A DNA stretch of 8,813 nt from assembly GCA_030684415.1 (NCBI GenBank), contig JAUXNL010000426.1, positions 1 through 8,813 on the forward strand, read 5' to 3'. Of the stretch, positions 6,305-8,813 are shown piece by piece. Source of the stretch: Moraxellaceae bacterium. GTDB taxonomy: Bacteria; Pseudomonadota; Gammaproteobacteria; Pseudomonadales; Moraxellaceae. Below the pieces are notes generated by a model. The model searched no databases. It saw nothing but the letters and a program-made list of their open reading frames with translations, and was not told where the DNA came from. The stretch's first letter is position 1; each line of letters starts with the position of its first letter. A program made the position numbers and the translations under genes.

Positions 6305-6329
6305 CGATTCCGGACATGTGCCGGAATCG
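6305..6329. repeat. Nine-bp hairpin CGATTCCGG / CCGGAATCG
   Basis: Perfect nine-base arms at 6305-6313 and 6321-6329 with a 7-nt loop. It would be stable in RNA. No T-run follows directly, so alone it is not a terminator. It may belong to the kinase mRNA leader or be an operator. Confidence 0.45.
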
Positions 6330-6332
6330 TGG

Positions 6333-6364
6333 GCTGAAACATCCCGGGATGGGCGTTTTTCAGC
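6333..6364. repeat. Nested inverted repeat GCTGAAA ... TTTCAGC around CATCCCGGGATG
   Basis: A 7-bp outer stem (6333-6339 with 6358-6364) encloses the perfect 12-bp palindrome CATCCCGGGATG (6340-6351). A T5 run at 6356-6360 lies in the distal arm. It could act as a plus-strand terminator or attenuator in the kinase leader, but the inner stem has no proper loop, so this is uncertain. Confidence 0.35.
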
Positions 6365-6596
6365 AAGGTGCTAGATGGCGTGATGGTGCGTCAGAGGGCC
6401 ATTTTTGCCAACTCCGTCATGGTGCACGCCATTCATCCGGCACAGATGTTTTCCGGGGTGTTTCCCGCAGGCAGGCCCTGCGTTATTGCTGCTATGGTTT
6501 TGGTATCCGCAGTCACCGCCTGCCGAAGTACGTTTTCGGCCGGCGGACAGGAAGCTTGGCCGGCGCTGGTGTGATGAGCCGCCCAGGCTGGCTCGC

Positions 6597-6604
6597 AAAG
6601 GAGG
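6597..6604 (+). promoter_or_regulatory. Ribosome-binding site of the sensor kinase
   Basis: AAAGGAGG, a near-perfect Shine-Dalgarno, ends 4 nt before ATG 6609 and decides the start of the kinase. Confidence 0.75.
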
Positions 6605-6608
6605 CGGC

Positions 6609-8813
6609 ATGAATCAGCAGGATCAGGCGTCTGCCGAAAGGCCGGCAAGGGACAACCGCACCGATGCGGAAGTACGTGCTAGTGAGGCCCGTTACCGGTT
6701 GATGGTGGATGCCGCCAGCGAAGGCATCTGGAGCATTGATGCGGATGCACGAACCGACTTCGTCAATCCGCGCATGGCCGCCATGCTGGGTTATGACATC
6801 AGCGAGATGCTGGGACGACCCCTTCACGACTTCATGGACGACCAGGGCCGTGATCTGGCGGCACTCAACCTGCGGCGTCGTCGCGAGGGCATTGCCGAGT
6901 CGCATGACTTCTGTTTTCTCCGCAAAGATGGCACGCCGCTGCATGTGGCGATGAATACACGACCGCTGCTGGACGCGGATGGCGGCTATGCCGGTGCGCT
7001 GGCGATGGTGACCGACATGACGGTGCCGCGGCGGGCGCAAGAAGCATTGCAGGTCAGTGAGGAGCGTTTCCGCGCGCTCTGGGAAGCGGCTACCGATGTG
7101 GTGCTGGTAGTGGATGCGCAGAACTGCATCCGCTACGCCAATCCTGCCGTGCAGGCCGTGTTCGGTCATGCGCCGGAGGTGGTGCTTGGGCAGGACATGG
7201 GGCTGTTACAGCCGGAGCACCTACGTCATGCGCACCGGTCGGCCTTGCAGCGCTACCTCGACACCGGCCTGCGTCGGCTTAACTGGTTGTCGGTCAGTAC
7301 TCAGGGGCTGCATGCGGCCGGCCATTTTTTTCCGGTGGAAATCTCGTTCAGCCACTTGGAGATTGCCGGCGAAACCTTTTTTGCCGGCTTTGTCCGGGAT
7401 GTGACGGAACGGGTGCGCATTGAGGCACATGATGCCGCACGTGCACGCGTATTGTTGCTGATTGCCACTGACGCCCGACTAGCAGAAGTGTTGCAGGCGA
7501 TTGTCAGTGGCGTAGAGGTGCAGCGGCCGGAGGCCATGTGCAGCATCCTCTTGCTGGACGATACCGGGAGTCGTGTGCACGTGGCTGCTGCTCCGCGCCT
7601 GCCGGCGCTGTACAACCGGGCCATAGAAGGTGCACCGATCGGCCCGGCGGCGGGCTCCTGCGGCACCGCCGCGTATACGGGAAAGCGCGTGATCGTTTCC
7701 GACATTGCCAATGATCCGCTTTGGCACGATTACCGTGAGTTGGCGTTACAGGCCGAGCTCGGAGCGTGCTGGTCCGAGCCGATTCTGGCGTCGGATGGGC
7801 GCGTGCTCGGCACCTTCGCGATCTACCACCATGAGCCGCACGTACCGTCCCAGACCGACATCGATACCATTACCGAAGCCGCACATCTCGCGGCAATTGC
7901 CATCGAGCGTGTGATGGCTCGGCGCGAGCTTCTGCGTCTCAATGCCAGCCTGGAGACACAAGTAGAAAAACGTACGCATGAACTCAGCGTGGCCCTGGAG
8001 CAGGCCGAAGCCGCCAGTCGCGCGAAAAGCGAATTTGTCTCCAACATGAGCCATGAAATCCGTACGCCCATGCACAGCATCATCGGGCTTTCGCATCTGG
8101 TGCTGAATACGGCGCTGGATGAGCGCCAGCACGATTATGTGAAAAAAATTGACGATGCCGCGCAGCATCTGTTGGGCATTGTTAACAACATTCTGGATTT
8201 TTCCCGCATCGAGGCCGGCAAGCTGGACATCGAGCAGCTGGATTTTCCGCTAGCGGCGGTATGCGACAACCTGCAAAGCCAGTTGGCGGACAGCGCGGCG
8301 GCCCGGGGTTTGCGTCTGGTGTTCAGGACCGCTGCTGATGTGCCGGCACGATTGCGCGGCGACCAGATACGGCTTGGTCAGGTGCTCATCAACTATGTCA
8401 GCAACGCCATCAAGTTCAGCGAACAGGCGGATATCGACATCAACACTACGCTGGTCAGCCGCGACGAGGAGGGCGTGTTGCTGCGCTTTGAAGTGAGCGA
8501 TCACGGCATCGGGATTCGTGCCGAAGAAGTGGCTCGCTTGTTTCGCTCATTCGAGCAGGCTGACAACTCCACTACGCGCAAATATGGCGGTACGGGGCTT
8601 GGGCTTGCCATCAGCAAGAAACTGGTGGAACTGGCCGGAGGCGAGGTCGGCGTGCGGAGTGAGCCGGGAGAAGGCAGCACGTTCTGGTTCACCATGCGTT
8701 TTGGTGTGGCCGATAACACGCAATCGCCTACGGTGCGGATTGATACCGACACGGCCGCACTCAATGGCGCGCGCGTGCTGCTGGTGGAAGACAACGCCGT
8801 TAACCAGTTGGTG
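6609..8813 (+). CDS. Hybrid sensor histidine kinase PAS-PAS-GAF-HisKA-HATPase-REC (partial, C-terminus missing)
   Basis: 735 codons are open from ATG 6609 to the right edge. Order of domains: PAS at about 26-142, second PAS at about 149-270, GAF at about 285-435, a short coiled-coil linker at 435-470, HisKA with phospho-acceptor His482 in SNMSHEIRTPM, and HATPase with N-box Asn599, G1 box DHGIGI at 631-636, F-box near 645-648 and G2 box GGTGLGLAI at 660-668. A receiver domain begins at about 721 (RVLLVEDNAVNQ with acidic Glu727-Asp728); its phospho-acceptor aspartate lies beyond the window. No membrane helix or signal peptide is present, so the kinase should sense a cytoplasmic cue through its PAS and GAF domains; the ligand or cofactor cannot be read from the sequence. 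Hybrid kinases of this kind pass phosphate onward to an Hpt protein or response regulator, none of which is visible here. It diverges from the lyase gene; a link to alkane genes is only positional. Confidence 0.93.
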   Translation, partial: MNQQDQASAERPARDNRTDAEVRASEARYRLMVDAASEGIWSIDADARTDFVNPRMAAMLGYDISEMLGRPLHDFMDDQGRDLAALNLRRRREGIAESHDFCFLRKDGTPLHVAMNTRPLLDADGGYAGALAMVTDMTVPRRAQEALQVSEERFRALWEAATDVVLVVDAQNCIRYANPAVQAVFGHAPEVVLGQDMGLLQPEHLRHAHRSALQRYLDTGLRRLNWLSVSTQGLHAAGHFFPVEISFSHLEIAGETFFAGFVRDVTERVRIEAHDAARARVLLLIATDARLAEVLQAIVSGVEVQRPEAMCSILLLDDTGSRVHVAAAPRLPALYNRAIEGAPIGPAAGSCGTAAYTGKRVIVSDIANDPLWHDYRELALQAELGACWSEPILASDGRVLGTFAIYHHEPHVPSQTDIDTITEAAHLAAIAIERVMARRELLRLNASLETQVEKRTHELSVALEQAEAASRAKSEFVSNMSHEIRTPMHSIIGLSHLVLNTALDERQHDYVKKIDDAAQHLLGIVNNILDFSRIEAGKLDIEQLDFPLAAVCDNLQSQLADSAAARGLRLVFRTAADVPARLRGDQIRLGQVLINYVSNAIKFSEQADIDINTTLVSRDEEGVLLRFEVSDHGIGIRAEEVARLFRSFEQADNSTTRKYGGTGLGLAISKKLVELAGGEVGVRSEPGEGSTFWFTMRFGVADNTQSPTVRIDTDTAALNGARVLLVEDNAVNQLV

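Larger units (their letters stand above)
6146..6608. other. Divergent spacer between C-S lyase and sensor kinase
   Basis: This 463-bp stretch separates two divergently oriented genes and must hold the promoters of both, although no convincing -10/-35 pair was found. It contains three dyads between 6270 and 6364 (listed separately). The only short frame with protein-like character is a plus-strand one ending at 6574 with a possible lipoprotein signal; it lacks a ribosome site and I do not call it a gene. The remaining bases show no recognisable RNA gene or mobile element. Confidence 0.5.

Noticed and set aside
6513..7169. A 218-codon minus-strand frame over the start of the kinase
   Set aside because: It overlaps the kinase PAS domain in the antisense frame, is rich in His/Arg without any recognisable domain, and has no ribosome site.
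1..8813. CRISPR array, tRNA or rRNA genes, insertion sequence, phage or toxin-antitoxin system
   Set aside because: No regularly spaced repeats, no tRNA- or rRNA-like sequence, no transposase or integrase motifs, and no target-site duplications with terminal inverted repeats were seen.

Overview
The window is GC-rich bacterial DNA. The protein families point to a hydrocarbon-degrading gammaproteobacterium, perhaps Alcanivorax-like or in the Nevskiales/Salinisphaerales group. The genus is inference from protein style and cannot be fixed from this window.

Layout from left to right. (1) Positions 1-736, minus strand: a truncated RlmN-like radical SAM protein that runs off the left edge. (2) A rho-independent terminator at 937-962 ends the next unit. 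(3) Positions 986-4751, minus strand: an alkane-oxidation cluster, read in the order alkB paralogue A (3231-4751), a limonene-epoxide-hydrolase-family gene (2436-2951), alkB paralogue B (986-2266). (4) Positions 4988-6145, minus strand: a PatB/MalY-family PLP-dependent C-S lyase. (5) Positions 6146-6608: a divergent, gene-poor spacer with three successive dyads. (6) Positions 6609-8813, plus strand: a soluble hybrid sensor kinase (PAS-PAS-GAF-HisKA-HATPase-REC), cut by the right edge inside its receiver domain.

The most interesting part is the alkB - epoxide hydrolase - alkB arrangement. Both AlkB proteins keep all the histidine motifs of the membrane di-iron hydroxylase family. The small protein between them keeps the Arg/Asp/Asp triad and the Tyr/Asn pair of limonene-1,2-epoxide hydrolase. 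AlkB enzymes are known to epoxidise terminal alkenes as well as hydroxylate alkanes, so the cluster could couple epoxide formation to epoxide opening; that coupling is inference. The two alkB genes share a nearly identical ribosome-binding region and a GTTTC-N5/6-GTTTC element about 97 bp upstream of each ATG. This suggests that the duplication included the control region, and that both are regulated together. Paralogue A carries an extra N-terminal region of about 85 Ser/Thr/Ala/Lys-rich residues. No rubredoxin, rubredoxin reductase, or AlkS/GntR/AraC-type regulator gene is present here, so electron transfer and regulation must be encoded elsewhere.

Reading frames of RlmN-like and kinase genes were translated by hand through the window edges. 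Long open frames opposite the alkB, patB and kinase genes are treated as shadows of high-GC coding sequence.
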